DNA from: Halpernia humi
GTDB taxonomy: Bacteria; Bacteroidota; Bacteroidia; Flavobacteriales; Weeksellaceae
DNA: 64,000 bases
Reading direction: 5' to 3'
Assembly (NCBI RefSeq): GCF_900108025.1
Contig: NZ_FNUS01000005.1
Location: 124,001-188,000 of the forward strand
Position numbers and translations under genes: made by a program. How positions within the stretch are numbered: the stretch's first letter is position 1; each line of letters starts with the position of its first letter. A model generated the notes under the pieces. The model searched no databases. It had not been told where the DNA came from and saw only the letters and a list, made by a program, of their open reading frames with translations. Positions 32,599-41,676 of the stretch are shown here, in pieces.

Positions 32599-33663
32599 TT
32601 AGTTAAATAATTCACCTTGAAAATCTTCTTTTTTTTCAATTTTTGCTAAATAATTTTGCAATGGCTTTGGGAAAGATTTTAGCCTAGATCTTTTAAAATC
32701 AACCATTTCAAAATCATTTTCGAGTGCAAATTTTTGAAATAACGCAAAATCAAGAATTTGAACATTGTTGATACTAATTTTTAAATTTTTGTGTGTTAGT
32801 TTATGTGAAATTACATTGTGCCCGATTATATATTTTTCAAACTCTGGTGGAATTTCAATCGCAAATTCGTACAATTTTTTCCAGATAAAATCTTCTTTTC
32901 TGCGCTTCACTAAAAACTGATCTTCAAAATTTATAAAAAAATAAGTCAAATCTAAATCTGTAACCTTTGTTTTTTTACTTTTAACGGGAAAATTTGAAAT
33001 TTTTCCAGAATTAAATGCAAGGCAATCTATATTAAATGGACAATGCTCACAGGCTGGGTTTTTAGGTTTACAAATTTCTGCGCCTAGATCCATCATTGCT
33101 TCATTGAAATCACCAAAATGATCATCAGGCATCAGCAAAAGGGCTAATTCTGAAAAATATTGAAAGGCAGATGGTTTAGACACATCAAAATCATCAGCAA
33201 AAAGACGCGATAAAACACGGTAAAAATTACCATCAATGGCGGGATATTTTAAATTAAAAGCAATACTTGCAATGGCTGCTGCGGTATATTTTCCTACGCC
33301 TTTTAAACTTAAAATATCTGCATAATTTTCGGGAAATTTCCCTTTAAAATCATTGCAAATTTGTTTTGAGGCTTTATGCAAATTTAAAGCGCGGGAATAG
33401 TAGCCAAGTCCTTTCCAATATAATAAAACTTCGTCTTCATCGGCCGCTGCAAGACTTTCAACATTCGGAAATCTTTCTACAAATTTTAAATAATGGTTCA
33501 ATCCTTGTTTCACTTGGGTTTGTTGAAGCAGAATTTCACAGATCCAAATTTTATACGGATCATTTGTTTTCCGCCAAGGTAGATTTCGGGCGTTTGTCTC
33601 AAACCAATGTAATAATTTTATACCAAGGTGTAGAAAATCAGGCTTTTGTTTTTTAGATTTCAA
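32599..33663 (-). CDS. mutY: A/G-specific adenine glycosylase MutY
   Basis: MutY removes adenine paired with 8-oxoG. The 354-residue protein has WICEILLQQTQV with the catalytic Glu (residue 43), the helix-hairpin-helix LKGVGKYTAAAIAS (about 119-132), the Asp in YPAIDGNFYRVLSR (about 140-153) and the Fe-S cluster Cys motif CKPKNPACEHCPFNIDC. The C-terminal NUDIX-like domain (about 230-345) reads 8-oxoG. The start 33663 is only 10 bases from the HU -7 box on the other strand, so the two promoters overlap. Confidence 0.95.
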   Translation of the reverse strand: MKSKKQKPDFLHLGIKLLHWFETNARNLPWRKTNDPYKIWICEILLQQTQVKQGLNHYLKFVERFPNVESLAAADEDEVLLYWKGLGYYSRALNLHKASKQICNDFKGKFPENYADILSLKGVGKYTAAAIASIAFNLKYPAIDGNFYRVLSRLFADDFDVSKPSAFQYFSELALLLMPDDHFGDFNEAMMDLGAEICKPKNPACEHCPFNIDCLAFNSGKISNFPVKSKKTKVTDLDLTYFFINFEDQFLVKRRKEDFIWKKLYEFAIEIPPEFEKYIIGHNVISHKLTHKNLKISINNVQILDFALFQKFALENDFEMVDFKRSRLKSFPKPLQNYLAKIEKKEDFQGELFN

Positions 33664-33672
33664 AATAAGTTT

Positions 33673-33680
33673 TATATTTG
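33673..33680 (+). promoter_or_regulatory. -7 box TATATTTG for the HU gene
   Basis: TATATTTG lies 28 bases before the HU ATG; a TTG is 24 bases upstream, slightly long for the -33 element. It is embedded between the divergent mutY and HU starts. Confidence 0.6.
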
Positions 33681-33708
33681 CACACCAAAAATATAAACAA
33701 AAAAGGAA

Positions 33709-33999
33709 ATGACAAAGGCAGAATTGGTAAACACCATCTCAAATAAATTAGGCGTAGAGAAGAACGACACGCAGAAAGTAATAGAGGCTTTCATGCAAGA
33801 AATTAGAACTTCTATGTATAATGGTGATAATGTGTACCTTAGAGGTTTCGGATCTTTTATCATCAAAACAAGAGCAGCAAAAACAGGACGAAATATTTCT
33901 AAAAATACTGCCATAGAAATCCCTGCACACAACATCCCTGCTTTTAAACCTTCTAAAACTTTTGTAGAGAAGATTAAAGTAAAAGTACCAGTAAAATAA
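33709..33999 (+). CDS. HU family DNA-binding protein
   Basis: A 96-residue HU/IHF protein: helical N-terminal part (TKAELVNTISNKLGVEKNDTQKVIEAF), GDNVYLRGFGSFIIKTRAAKTGRN (about 39-62) with the beta arm, and IPAHNIPAFKPSKTFVEKI at the end with the intercalating proline. It bends DNA as a dimer. The C-terminal tail (KVKVPVK) is basic. It is followed by ribosomal THX and RNase G, a fixed order in this group. Confidence 0.95.
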   Translation: MTKAELVNTISNKLGVEKNDTQKVIEAFMQEIRTSMYNGDNVYLRGFGSFIIKTRAAKTGRNISKNTAIEIPAHNIPAFKPSKTFVEKIKVKVPVK

Positions 34000-34025
34000 A
34001 TTTAAACTTATAAATAACAGAAAAT

Positions 34026-34115
34026 ATGCCAAGCGGAAAAAAAAGAAAAAGACATAAAGTAGCGACTCACAAAAGAAAAAAAAGAAGAAGAGCGAACAGA
34101 CACAAGAAAAAATAG
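34026..34115 (+). CDS. Small ribosomal subunit protein THX, 29 residues
   Basis: A short frame starting at ATG 34026 encodes MPSGKKRKRHKVATHKRKKR and nine more residues (RRANRHKKK), with stop TAG at 34113. This matches the THX peptide of the 30S subunit from Bacteroidota (TIGR04560): it starts PSGKKRKRHK and ends RHKKK, nearly all basic. THX sits in the head of the small subunit in Thermus. It is below usual gene-length cut-offs. It is 26 bases after the HU stop and 118 before RNase G. Base content is A/G rich, as the peptide needs. Confidence 0.9.
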   Translation: MPSGKKRKRHKVATHKRKKRRRANRHKKK

Positions 34116-34233
34116 ACTTTTCTTAAACCATATATCAATATAGTTAATGTAAATTTTCTAAAAATTTCATTGGCTATATTTTTGTTTTATCACGAAAACA
34201 ACCTATCAAAAAAATTTACATCGTATTTTCTAA

Positions 34234-35793
34234 ATGAAGAAAGAACTGATCATATCACATGAAGGAGACCACACTAAAATTGCACTTTTAGAGGAGGGCA
34301 GATTGTTGGAACTTCATGAAGAAGAGCAGAAAAGCGAATTCGTTGTTGGCGATCTTTTTTTAGGTAAAGTAAAAAAATTGGCACCCAATCTAAATGCGGC
34401 ATTTGTAAACATTGGTTATGAAAAAGATGCTTTTCTTCATTACCAAGATCTTGGCCCAGAATATCTCACCTATTCTAGTTTTTTAAAAAATGTAATTAGC
34501 AAGAAACAAGATAATCCTAGTTTAAAGAATTTCCCTATTGAAAAAGAAATTTCTAAAAATGGATTAATCGACAAAGTATTGGCTAAAGATGATACTGTTT
34601 TACTACAAATTACCAAAGAACCAATTTCTACAAAAGGCCCAAGAATTTCTACTCAAATTTCTCTTACAGGTCGATTTTTAGTTTTGATTCCTTTTGATAA
34701 TAAAGTTTCGATTTCGAAAAAAATAGAAGATTCTGTAGAGAAGACAAGGCTGAAAACGCTTATTGAAAGTATAAAACCAGAAGGTTTCGGCGTGATTATA
34801 AGAACTGTGGCGGAGGGTAAAAAAGTGGCAGAACTTCATAATGACATGAATATGTTGGTGCAAAAGTGGGAAACTACTTTTAAAAACATCCAAAAAGCAA
34901 AAATTCCCTTTAAAATTTTAAGTGAGGACGACAAAGCGTCGTCAATTTTACGGGATAACTTCAACGCTGATTTTGTAAGTATTATTTGTGATGATGAGCA
35001 AATGGTTTCTGACATGAAAAATTACCTAGAAGTAATTGCGCCCGAACGAAAAAATATCGTTCAATTCTATGATTCTCACATTCCTTTAATGGAATATTAT
35101 AATGTAGAAAAACAACTAAAGCAAAGTTTTGGCAAGCATGTAAATATCCCAAGTTCTAAAGGCGCCTATCTTGTGATAGAGCATACTGAAGCGCTTCACG
35201 TGATAGATGTAAATTCTGGAAACAACATTAATTCTGGTAAATCTGGCAATAAAGAACACGCACTTTATGTCAATAAAATGGCAGCTACAGAAATTGCGCG
35301 CCAATTGCGACTTCGTGATATGGGCGGCATAATTGTAGTTGATTTTATAGATATGATTGATGCAGGCCATCGCCGGGAATTATTCGACCATTTGCGTGAT
35401 GAAATGGAAAAAGACAAAGCGCGCCATAAAATTTTGCCTCCAAGTAAATTTGGCCTAATTCAGATTACAAGACAGAGAACTAGGCCAGAAAAAGTGATAA
35501 AAACCAAAGAAGACAATCCTAACGCAGACGGAGAAATCCTAGCACCAATAGTGATTATAGAGCGTATGGAAGAAACCATCCGCAATATTATGCAATCTCA
35601 AAAAGGCAAACTTTTTCTACACGTACATCCTTTTGTAGAAGCCTATTTAACCAAAGGTATAATGAGTATTCAAACAAAATGGTACTTAAAATATAAAAAA
35701 TGGGTTACAATAATCCCAAGAGATTCTTTCAAATATTTAGAATATAAATTACTCAATAGCGACAAAAAAGAATTGGTCAGCTATTCGAACTAA
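34234..35793 (+). CDS. rng: Ribonuclease E/G family protein
   Basis: The 519-residue protein has the RNase G layout: S1 domain (about 36-125, VGDLFLGKVKKLAPNLNAAFVNIG), RNase H-like/5'-sensor part with RISTQISLTGRFLVLIP, the catalytic Asp residues in LHVIDVNSG (about 322-330) and IVVDFIDMID (about 370-379), and the small C-terminal domain. RNase G cuts single-stranded RNA and matures rRNA. There is no long scaffold tail as in E. coli RNase E, so it is a G-type. The zinc-link Cys pair of E. coli is not seen. Confidence 0.92.
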   Translation: MKKELIISHEGDHTKIALLEEGRLLELHEEEQKSEFVVGDLFLGKVKKLAPNLNAAFVNIGYEKDAFLHYQDLGPEYLTYSSFLKNVISKKQDNPSLKNFPIEKEISKNGLIDKVLAKDDTVLLQITKEPISTKGPRISTQISLTGRFLVLIPFDNKVSISKKIEDSVEKTRLKTLIESIKPEGFGVIIRTVAEGKKVAELHNDMNMLVQKWETTFKNIQKAKIPFKILSEDDKASSILRDNFNADFVSIICDDEQMVSDMKNYLEVIAPERKNIVQFYDSHIPLMEYYNVEKQLKQSFGKHVNIPSSKGAYLVIEHTEALHVIDVNSGNNINSGKSGNKEHALYVNKMAATEIARQLRLRDMGGIIVVDFIDMIDAGHRRELFDHLRDEMEKDKARHKILPPSKFGLIQITRQRTRPEKVIKTKEDNPNADGEILAPIVIIERMEETIRNIMQSQKGKLFLHVHPFVEAYLTKGIMSIQTKWYLKYKKWVTIIPRDSFKYLEYKLLNSDKKELVSYSN

Positions 35794-35800
35794 ATCTACT

Positions 35801-35830
35801 GAAACTCCTAAAATTTGGGAGTTTCTTTTA
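35801..35830 (+). terminator. Terminator after RNase G
   Basis: GAAACTCC (35801-35808) pairs with GGAGTTTC (35818-35825), followed by TTTTATTTTG. It lies 7 bases after the stop. Confidence 0.75.
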
Positions 35831-35984
35831 TTTTGTGCTTTATTATGGATTCTTTTGTGATAAGACAATTTGTGTTCTAATGAGATTTCTCTACTTTGGA
35901 GCAAAGCAATTTTTAAAATTTTATTAAATGGAATTAAATCGTTAAATTTATATTTCTAAAATGTTTTAATTTAACTCAAAAAAG

Positions 35985-36425
35985 ATGCTCACAAAAACTT
36001 TACAAAGCCTTTTCAACAGAGATTTGCTCAAATTGAAAGCGGAAATAGAACTCTATAAAAACGAAGCCGATCTTTGGAAAATTTCGGGTGGAGTAAGTAA
36101 TTCTGCGGGAAATCTTTGTCTGCATTTAACGGGAAATTTGCAGCATTTCATCGGTAAAGAATTGGGCGGAACAGATTTTATGAGAAATCGTGAATTTGAG
36201 TTTTCGGCTAAAAATGTATGCCGTGAATCGCTTGTTTCGCATATTGAAAACACCAGAGAAATAGTAAATAAAACACTAGAAAATTTAGACGAAAATAGTT
36301 TAGAAAAAGATTTTCCAGTTCTGATTTTTAAAGAAAAAATGAGCACAGAATTCTTCTTAATTCATCTCGCAACCCATCTTGCATATCATTTGGGACAAAT
36401 AAATTATCACCGCAGAATGATCTAA
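35985..36425 (+). CDS. DinB superfamily protein
   Basis: The 146-residue protein is a four-helix DinB/DUF1572-type protein: SNSAGNLCLHLTGNLQHFIGKELGG (about 38-62) with a His pair, and a C-terminal LIHLATHLAYHLGQINYHRR (about 124-143) rich in His. The family uses three His to bind a metal, and several members are thiol transferases. The exact substrate is not known. The gene is alone between RNase G and ClC, with terminator and convergence on both sides. Confidence 0.85.
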   Translation: MLTKTLQSLFNRDLLKLKAEIELYKNEADLWKISGGVSNSAGNLCLHLTGNLQHFIGKELGGTDFMRNREFEFSAKNVCRESLVSHIENTREIVNKTLENLDENSLEKDFPVLIFKEKMSTEFFLIHLATHLAYHLGQINYHRRMI

Positions 36426-36473
36426 AATACAGATTATTGATGGATAATTAAATTTAGATTTTTAATTAAAATT

Positions 36474-37883
36474 CTAAATTTCTACATCAAACATTTTAGT
36501 CTCACTTTCAAGTTTTTCTTTGGCAGTTTTCTCTTCTTTTTCGGTCTTTTTCTGTTGAATTACACGTTCTAATAATTCCGTATAAATTGGTCGGTTGCCG
36601 AGTAAAGTCGTAAGCACAGAAGCTACTAAAGCAGTTAAAATTAAAGGTAAAATAAGGGCGAAATTGGAGGTCAACTCTATTGCTAAAACTACGCCTGTAA
36701 TGGGTGCGCGAACGGTAGCGGCAAAAATCCCAGCCATACCCGCAACGGCAAATATCGCGGGATCATCTATAGAAGTAGGGAATAAATCTTTCGCCAAAAC
36801 GCCAAATATCATCCCACAAATAACGCCTAAACTTAATAGCGGGGCAAAAATACCACCCGGAACACCAGATCCATAACTTATCAAGGTTAAAAGAAAACGC
36901 ATTAAGAGTAAAAAAAGCATCATTTTTAAAGTAAAAGAATGATTTAATATTTTGTAAATGGTTTCATATCCTGCACCAACGAAATCCATAGAATAAAAAC
37001 TGAATGCCGTAATTATGGCGCCTAAAAAAAGAGCAATCCAAATAAAATGAAACCGAAAACTATTAAATAAATCTAATACTTTAATCACAAAATGATTAAA
37101 AAAGTAACCAACTAAACTCAACAAAATACCTAAAACAGCAAAAAGCCAAATCCAATTTAGATTTTCAAAACTAAAAACATGCATGATGATTGTGCGTTGA
37201 TTTCCAAGCAATAATCGCACAATGCTATCTGCCGTTCCTGCGCCAATCATAATGGCTGCCACAGAAAAAAAGTTGAATTTAAAATGCTCGTTCATTTCTT
37301 CCATCACGAAGATAACGCCCGAAAGTGGCGCATTAAAGGCACTTGCTAATCCAGCGGATGCGCCTGTAGAGATCAGTGCATTATTTTTTTCTTCAGATTC
37401 TTCAAACCAATCTTTCACCATTTGCCCCACATGTGCGCCCATCTGCACGGTTGGCCCTTCACGACCTAATAATAAGCCACTGCCTAAAGAAAAAATAGAA
37501 CTTATGAATTTTAAAGGAATCACAGCCTTCCAACGAAGTTTCCAAATGCGATCTAGTGCGCCTTCTACTTCTTGTATTCCGCTACCAGAGATTTCGGGAG
37601 CCCACCTTTTGCTTAAAAAAATAGCCAAATAAATTGCAATAAAAGTGATGAGAAATAACCAAAGCCAAGGCAATGTATCGCCTTTTATATTCAGTACATA
37701 ACTTACCCTTATTTTTTCTATTTCTATTAAAAGCAATCGGAAAAAAGTACTTACCAATCCTGCCACTGCTCCAACAATTAGTGCGAGCCAAAGGAGTTTG
37801 ATGCTTTTTTTATCGATACTTTTATAACCGCGTCTAAAGCGAACGCGACTTCTGCTAATTGCTCTTAATTGATTGACTTTCAA
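36474..37883 (-). CDS. ClC-type chloride/proton antiporter
   Basis: The 469-residue membrane protein has the three ClC signature segments: ISGSGIQEVEGAL (about 95-107), LLGREGPTVQMGAHVG (about 138-153) and SGVPGGIFAPLLSLG (about 335-349). The gating Glu in GREGP is present, and VMEEMNEHF carries the inner Glu (about residue 191) of proton-coupled antiporters, so exchange rather than channel is likely. No CBS domains follow. A basic C-terminal tail (VIQQKKTEKEEKTAKEK) is cytoplasmic. Confidence 0.92.
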   Translation of the reverse strand: MKVNQLRAISRSRVRFRRGYKSIDKKSIKLLWLALIVGAVAGLVSTFFRLLLIEIEKIRVSYVLNIKGDTLPWLWLFLITFIAIYLAIFLSKRWAPEISGSGIQEVEGALDRIWKLRWKAVIPLKFISSIFSLGSGLLLGREGPTVQMGAHVGQMVKDWFEESEEKNNALISTGASAGLASAFNAPLSGVIFVMEEMNEHFKFNFFSVAAIMIGAGTADSIVRLLLGNQRTIIMHVFSFENLNWIWLFAVLGILLSLVGYFFNHFVIKVLDLFNSFRFHFIWIALFLGAIITAFSFYSMDFVGAGYETIYKILNHSFTLKMMLFLLLMRFLLTLISYGSGVPGGIFAPLLSLGVICGMIFGVLAKDLFPTSIDDPAIFAVAGMAGIFAATVRAPITGVVLAIELTSNFALILPLILTALVASVLTTLLGNRPIYTELLERVIQQKKTEKEEKTAKEKLESETKMFDVEI

Positions 37884-38065
37884 GCCGTTTTTTTAATTAA
37901 AATTATTCCAATATTTTTACTTTACAACTTTTGTTTTCTTTTAGGAATTTTAAAAGAACATATTTAAAATTATCTTTAGAAAACCTGATGAATTCACTAT
38001 TTCTTATAGAATGATTTCCTTTTTTAAAATTAGATTCGTCGAAACTTATAACCGGAAAAGAGCAC

Positions 38066-39838
38066 CTATAGTGGTTTCACTTGTTCTAAAAACCACGTTT
38101 TCACTTCACCTTCCAAATCGTTTTCTAATTTTTCTTTGCACCAATTGTGGTAATTATTGAGCCAATCTTTTTCAGGGTCGGTCAATAGATTTACATTTAA
38201 AACATTTCTATCAAATGGGCATATCGTTAAAGTTTCAAAATCATAAAAAGTACCAAAATCTGTTGTTTCTAATTCGCGAACTGCAATTAAATTTTCGTGG
38301 CGAATTCCGTAGTGATAGTCGTAATAAAAACCAGGTTCATTAGACAAAACCATTCCGGGAATTAATTGCTGCATATTCATATCTTTTCTAATGTTTTGCG
38401 GGCCTTCATGCACATTCATAAAACTTCCCACGCCATGTCCCGTTCCATGGTTGTAATCTTTTCCCTCTTTCCAAAGCGCCATTCTTGCAAAAGCATCGAG
38501 TTGCACGCCGCGCGTCCCTTTCGGAAATTTTACCATAGAAAGTTGAATCATGCCTTTTAGAGCCAAAGTGCAATCGGTTTTAAATTCTTCCGAAGCCGTT
38601 CCAAGCGCAATAGTTCGCGTAATATCAGTTGTTCCTTCTAAATATTGGCCGCCAGAATCTACTAAAATCGTGGCTTCATTCGTCACTTCTTTGCTGCCTT
38701 CACTTTTTGCAGAATAATGCATAATTGCTGCATTTTCTTTATAACCAACAATACTTCCGAAACTTTCGCCCACGAAATTTTTTCCTTCTGCTCGAAAAGC
38801 GCGCAATTTTTCGCCGATAGAAAACTCTGTCATCGCTTCTTTGCCTGCATTTTTTGTGAGCCAAAAAATAAATTTCACCATTGCAACACCATCTCTTTGC
38901 ATCACTGTGCGAAAGCCTTCAAGTTCTGTTTCGTTTTTAATGGCTTTCATTAAATTGCCAGGAACAGGGGCTTTTATAAAGGAATTCTGTTCTTTTAAAG
39001 CTTCGAAAATCATTTGATTACTATTCGGCGAAACGAGAATTTTTTCATTTTTAATGCTTTTTAATTCGGTATAAAAATCTTCGTAAGGCAACATTTTCAC
39101 GCAAGAATCATCCATTTGTTTTCTCGCATTAACGTCCAATTTTTCTAAATCCACGAAGAGTTTCGCCTCATTTTTAGTTAAAAGAATATAAGCTAAAAAT
39201 ACAGGATTAGATTGCACATCACTTCCCCGTAAATTCAGTGTCCACGCCACATCATCTAAACTAGAAATTACATGAACAGACGCGTTCATTTCTTCCATTT
39301 TATTCCGAATATCAAACAATTTTTCATTCACAGATTTACCCGCTCTTTCGATAGGATGTACAAAAACCGGGTTTTTTACTGCATTTTCATTTCTATTCGT
39401 CCAGATTTCTTTTAAAAGAGGTAAATCTACCAATTTTCTATTTTTGGCCAATAATTTTTCTGATAATAACTCCCAGTTGGCGTTCGAGGTGGCTATGGCA
39501 TTCACGGCAACCGTTCCGTCTGAAGGAATTTCAGAAATAATCCAATCAATATAATTCGGAGTTCCCTCCATCCCATCTTTAAATAAATCAATTCCAGAAC
39601 CTTCCAATTCTTTAGGTGCTTGCACAAAGTAGCGCCCATCTGTCCACAAGCCTGCTTTATCTTTGGTAATCACCACAAAACCTGCAGAACCAGTAAAACC
39701 AGAAAGCCACGACCTTTCTTGCCATTCTTTTGGCAAATATTCGCTCATGTGCGGATCTGCGGAATAAACAATAAAGGCATCAATATTATTTTCTGCCATT
39801 TTTTCGCGCAAGAGCGCTACTTTTTCTTGGGAAGTCAT
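38066..39838 (-). CDS. Aminopeptidase P family (M24B) peptidase
   Basis: The 590-residue protein is a full-length three-domain aminopeptidase P: two creatinase-like N-terminal domains (about 1-305) and the pita-bread catalytic domain with the five metal ligands in ILVDSGGQYLEGTTDITRT (about 390-408), GTGHGVGSFMNVHEGP (about 475-490), LSNEPGFY (about 512) and RHENLIAVR (about 528). It releases an N-terminal residue before Pro. The first domain is the extra one typical of large eukaryote-like forms. It is a single gene next to the GC-rich repeat. Confidence 0.93.
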   Translation of the reverse strand: MTSQEKVALLREKMAENNIDAFIVYSADPHMSEYLPKEWQERSWLSGFTGSAGFVVITKDKAGLWTDGRYFVQAPKELEGSGIDLFKDGMEGTPNYIDWIISEIPSDGTVAVNAIATSNANWELLSEKLLAKNRKLVDLPLLKEIWTNRNENAVKNPVFVHPIERAGKSVNEKLFDIRNKMEEMNASVHVISSLDDVAWTLNLRGSDVQSNPVFLAYILLTKNEAKLFVDLEKLDVNARKQMDDSCVKMLPYEDFYTELKSIKNEKILVSPNSNQMIFEALKEQNSFIKAPVPGNLMKAIKNETELEGFRTVMQRDGVAMVKFIFWLTKNAGKEAMTEFSIGEKLRAFRAEGKNFVGESFGSIVGYKENAAIMHYSAKSEGSKEVTNEATILVDSGGQYLEGTTDITRTIALGTASEEFKTDCTLALKGMIQLSMVKFPKGTRGVQLDAFARMALWKEGKDYNHGTGHGVGSFMNVHEGPQNIRKDMNMQQLIPGMVLSNEPGFYYDYHYGIRHENLIAVRELETTDFGTFYDFETLTICPFDRNVLNVNLLTDPEKDWLNNYHNWCKEKLENDLEGEVKTWFLEQVKPL

Positions 39839-39885
39839 ACTATTTTTTTTTGGTAGGTAAATTTACAAAAAGCTTTTTGAAAATA

Positions 39886-39974
39886 AGGAGCAAGTCGGTT
39901 TTATCTTCTTTCACCTTTTGTCCCGCTTTCCGCTATATCCCGCCGCGGCGGGGATGCCGCTTCAATCGGGGCTA
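39886..39974. repeat. GC-rich dispersed repeat, copy 2
   Basis: This is the second copy of the element at 11467-11555, with the palindrome CCCGCCGCGGCGGG at 39939-39952, again upstream of a minus-strand gene start (aminopeptidase P, 39838). The flanks are not alike. The rest of 39839-40067 has no gene. Confidence 0.75.
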
Positions 39975-40067
39975 AAAAGAAGTCTATTTCACCTTTCGAT
40001 GTGAAGAAAATAGCAATTAATCCTAAAAGAGTTTTAAACCCTTTTGGCGTTTTTATAAAAACAAATT

Positions 40068-40562
40068 CTACTTTTTCAAATTTTCTAAAAGCGTTTCTAA
40101 ATAATTCAAAGTCATAGTAAAACCACCTTGAAAACCCATTTCAATCATTTTTTCAAAACGTTCTTTAGATTCATTTTTAATTACAATATTCACTGTTGTT
40201 ACTCCATTTTCTTCCGAAAAAGTAAAATCCCAATCAGAACCTGGCAATTGCGGATTTTCATCTTTGTCCGCAAAAGCATTTACCATTTTAAAATTTGTTT
40301 TCGGATTAATTGAAGTGTATTTTTGAAGCGACCAACTTTCCATTCCTTCTGGGCTTACCATGGCATAAAATCTACGGCCACCAACTTCAAAATTCATAAC
40401 TTTTGTTTTAGATTCCCAAGGTTTTGGCGCCCACCACTGGTCTAAAATTTCTTGTTTTGTAAAGGCGTCCCAAACCAAAGAAAGTTCGGCGGCAAATTCT
40501 CTGGTAATTATAACCGTTTTTGCGGCTTTGTCAACATTAAAGCCAAATTGCAAATGATTCAT
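40068..40562 (-). CDS. SRPBCC domain (AHSA1-like) protein
   Basis: A 164-residue helix-grip protein: [37 protein letters not shown] (about 12-48) and a C-terminal helix with [20 protein letters not shown] (about 143-162). These are parts of the AHSA1/SRPBCC START-like family that binds small hydrophobic ligands. It lies 3 bases after the ArsR regulator, the usual pair in which the regulator controls the SRPBCC gene. No catalytic residues are evident. Confidence 0.85.
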   Translation of the reverse strand: MNHLQFGFNVDKAAKTVIITREFAAELSLVWDAFTKQEILDQWWAPKPWESKTKVMNFEVGGRRFYAMVSPEGMESWSLQKYTSINPKTNFKMVNAFADKDENPQLPGSDWDFTFSEENGVTTVNIVIKNESKERFEKMIEMGFQGGFTMTLNYLETLLENLKK

Positions 40563-40565
40563 TTT

Positions 40566-40877
40566 TTATTTTTTTAAGGTTAATAATAAGTCATCAAGTT
40601 GATTAAATCGGGTTTCCCAAATGTCACGAAACTCTTTCAGCCAATCATCTATTTCTTTCATTTTATTAATTTCTAAACCATAATAAATCTCCCTTCCCTG
40701 CTGATTTTGACTAAGCATTTCGCATTCTGATAATACTTTAAGATGTTTAGAAACAGCCTGTCTGCTGATTTTGAAATTTTCTGCTATGGCATTTGGCGTC
40801 ATCGCTTGCAATGCAATTAATGAGATAATCGCTCTTCTAGTTGGATCTGCAATGGCTTGAAATATATCTCTTCTCAC
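40566..40877 (-). CDS. ArsR-family transcriptional regulator
   Basis: The winged-helix domain starts [18 protein letters not shown] and has the recognition helix [14 protein letters not shown], with REIYYGL as wing. The frame opens at ATG 40937, but that would put the promoter and a perfect operator inside the gene. GTG at 40875-40877 ([11 protein letters not shown], 103 residues) fits the family length and places the operator upstream, so it is preferred. No metal-binding Cys pair is present, so it senses something other than the usual metals. Confidence 0.75.
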   Translation of the reverse strand: MRRDIFQAIADPTRRAIISLIALQAMTPNAIAENFKISRQAVSKHLKVLSECEMLSQNQQGREIYYGLEINKMKEIDDWLKEFRDIWETRFNQLDDLLLTLKK

Positions 40878-40890
40878 TTTTATAATTTTA

Positions 40891-40937
40891 TGCAACCAAT
40901 TGGTTGCAAATATATGCGCAATTTTTCGGTTGCGCAA
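40891..40937 (-). promoter_or_regulatory. Promoter and operator of the ArsR-SRPBCC operon
   Basis: On the minus strand: TTG at 40935-40937, a 20-base spacer, TATATTTG at 40907-40914 (TAnnTTTG) and, touching it, the perfect 18-base palindrome TGCAACCAATTGGTTGCA at 40891-40908. The palindrome overlaps the transcription start region and is 14 bases before the GTG start. This is the classical place for an autorepressor site, so the ArsR protein probably controls its own operon. Confidence 0.7.
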
Positions 40938-40997
40938 TTATTTTTTAATATTTTTTTATCTAGAAAAGATTTATGTTTATTTTCAACTCCTTAAAAC

Positions 40998-41039
40998 AAA
41001 AAAACCTAGCAAAGATTTTTAAAATCATCACAAGGTTTT
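40998..41039 (-). terminator. Terminator of the hibernation factor gene
   Basis: AAAACCT (41001-41007) pairs with AGGTTTT (41033-41039); GATTTT/AAAATC inside adds pairs. On the minus strand a run of T follows. It is 43 bases downstream of the stop at 41082. Confidence 0.55.
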
Positions 41040-41081
41040 GAAGATTTCAAACTATAAATATCTGAAAGAATTTATATGTTT

Positions 41082-41396
41082 TTAATAACTCTTTAAGCGT
41101 CCCATTTTAGATTCAAGGGAAGTCTTCATTTTATTGGTAGCAGCGACAAACGCTTTCTCAACTGTTTCGCCATGGCTTGTAACTGCAATTGGTGGCATGC
41201 CTTTTATTCTGGCTTCCAAAATGCATCTTTTGTCGTTTACTCCACTTTTATCAGAATTTTCATCGCTAATTTTCACTTCAATTCTTGTAAGATAGTCGCT
41301 GAACCTTTCAAAATAATGTGCTACCTCATCTTTATAGTAAGCAATCATTTTTTCTTTACCATCAATATTATGGTCGGTGTTAATTAAAATTTCCAT
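41082..41396 (-). CDS. hpf: Ribosome hibernation factor, HPF/RaiA type (short form)
   Basis: A 104-residue protein of the HPF/RaiA family: MEILINTDHNIDGKEKMIAYYKDEV (1-25), LTRIEVKISDENSDKSG (about 36-52), CILEARIKGMPPIAV (about 58-72) and helix 2 VEKAFVAATNKMKTSLES. It binds the 30S decoding site to stop translation in stationary phase. It lacks the long C-terminal dimer domain, so it is the short HPF form. Genes around are not functionally linked. Confidence 0.85.
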   Translation of the reverse strand: MEILINTDHNIDGKEKMIAYYKDEVAHYFERFSDYLTRIEVKISDENSDKSGVNDKRCILEARIKGMPPIAVTSHGETVEKAFVAATNKMKTSLESKMGRLKSY

Positions 41397-41636
41397 ATTT
41401 TTTTATTTAATTAAAATGTTTCATTCTGTATTAAAGATAGGCGTTCTATCTAAAAAAAGGCGCTTTTTTTTTAAATTTAACAGCAGATTAACATAAAACA
41501 AAATACTATAAAGACTAAAGATACTAAGTGATAAAAATCAAATAAAGTTTACAGAAAATGCTGAATAATTCTGTAACCAAAATCTTAAATTAATCTTAAA
41601 AGAAATACTTAGTTCGGTGTTTCAAAATGAAAGCCT

Positions 41637-41644
41637 TAACTTTG
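41637..41644 (+). promoter_or_regulatory. -7 box TAACTTTG for pruA
   Basis: TAACTTTG fits TAnnTTTG and lies 32 bases before the pruA ATG. The stretch 41397-41636 contains nothing else that I recognise. Confidence 0.55.
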
Positions 41645-41676
41645 TAATAATCAAGTAAAATTATAAAAATAAAGAT

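Noticed and set aside
40878-40937. N-terminal 20 residues of the ArsR frame
   Set aside because: They would be encoded by the promoter and operator.
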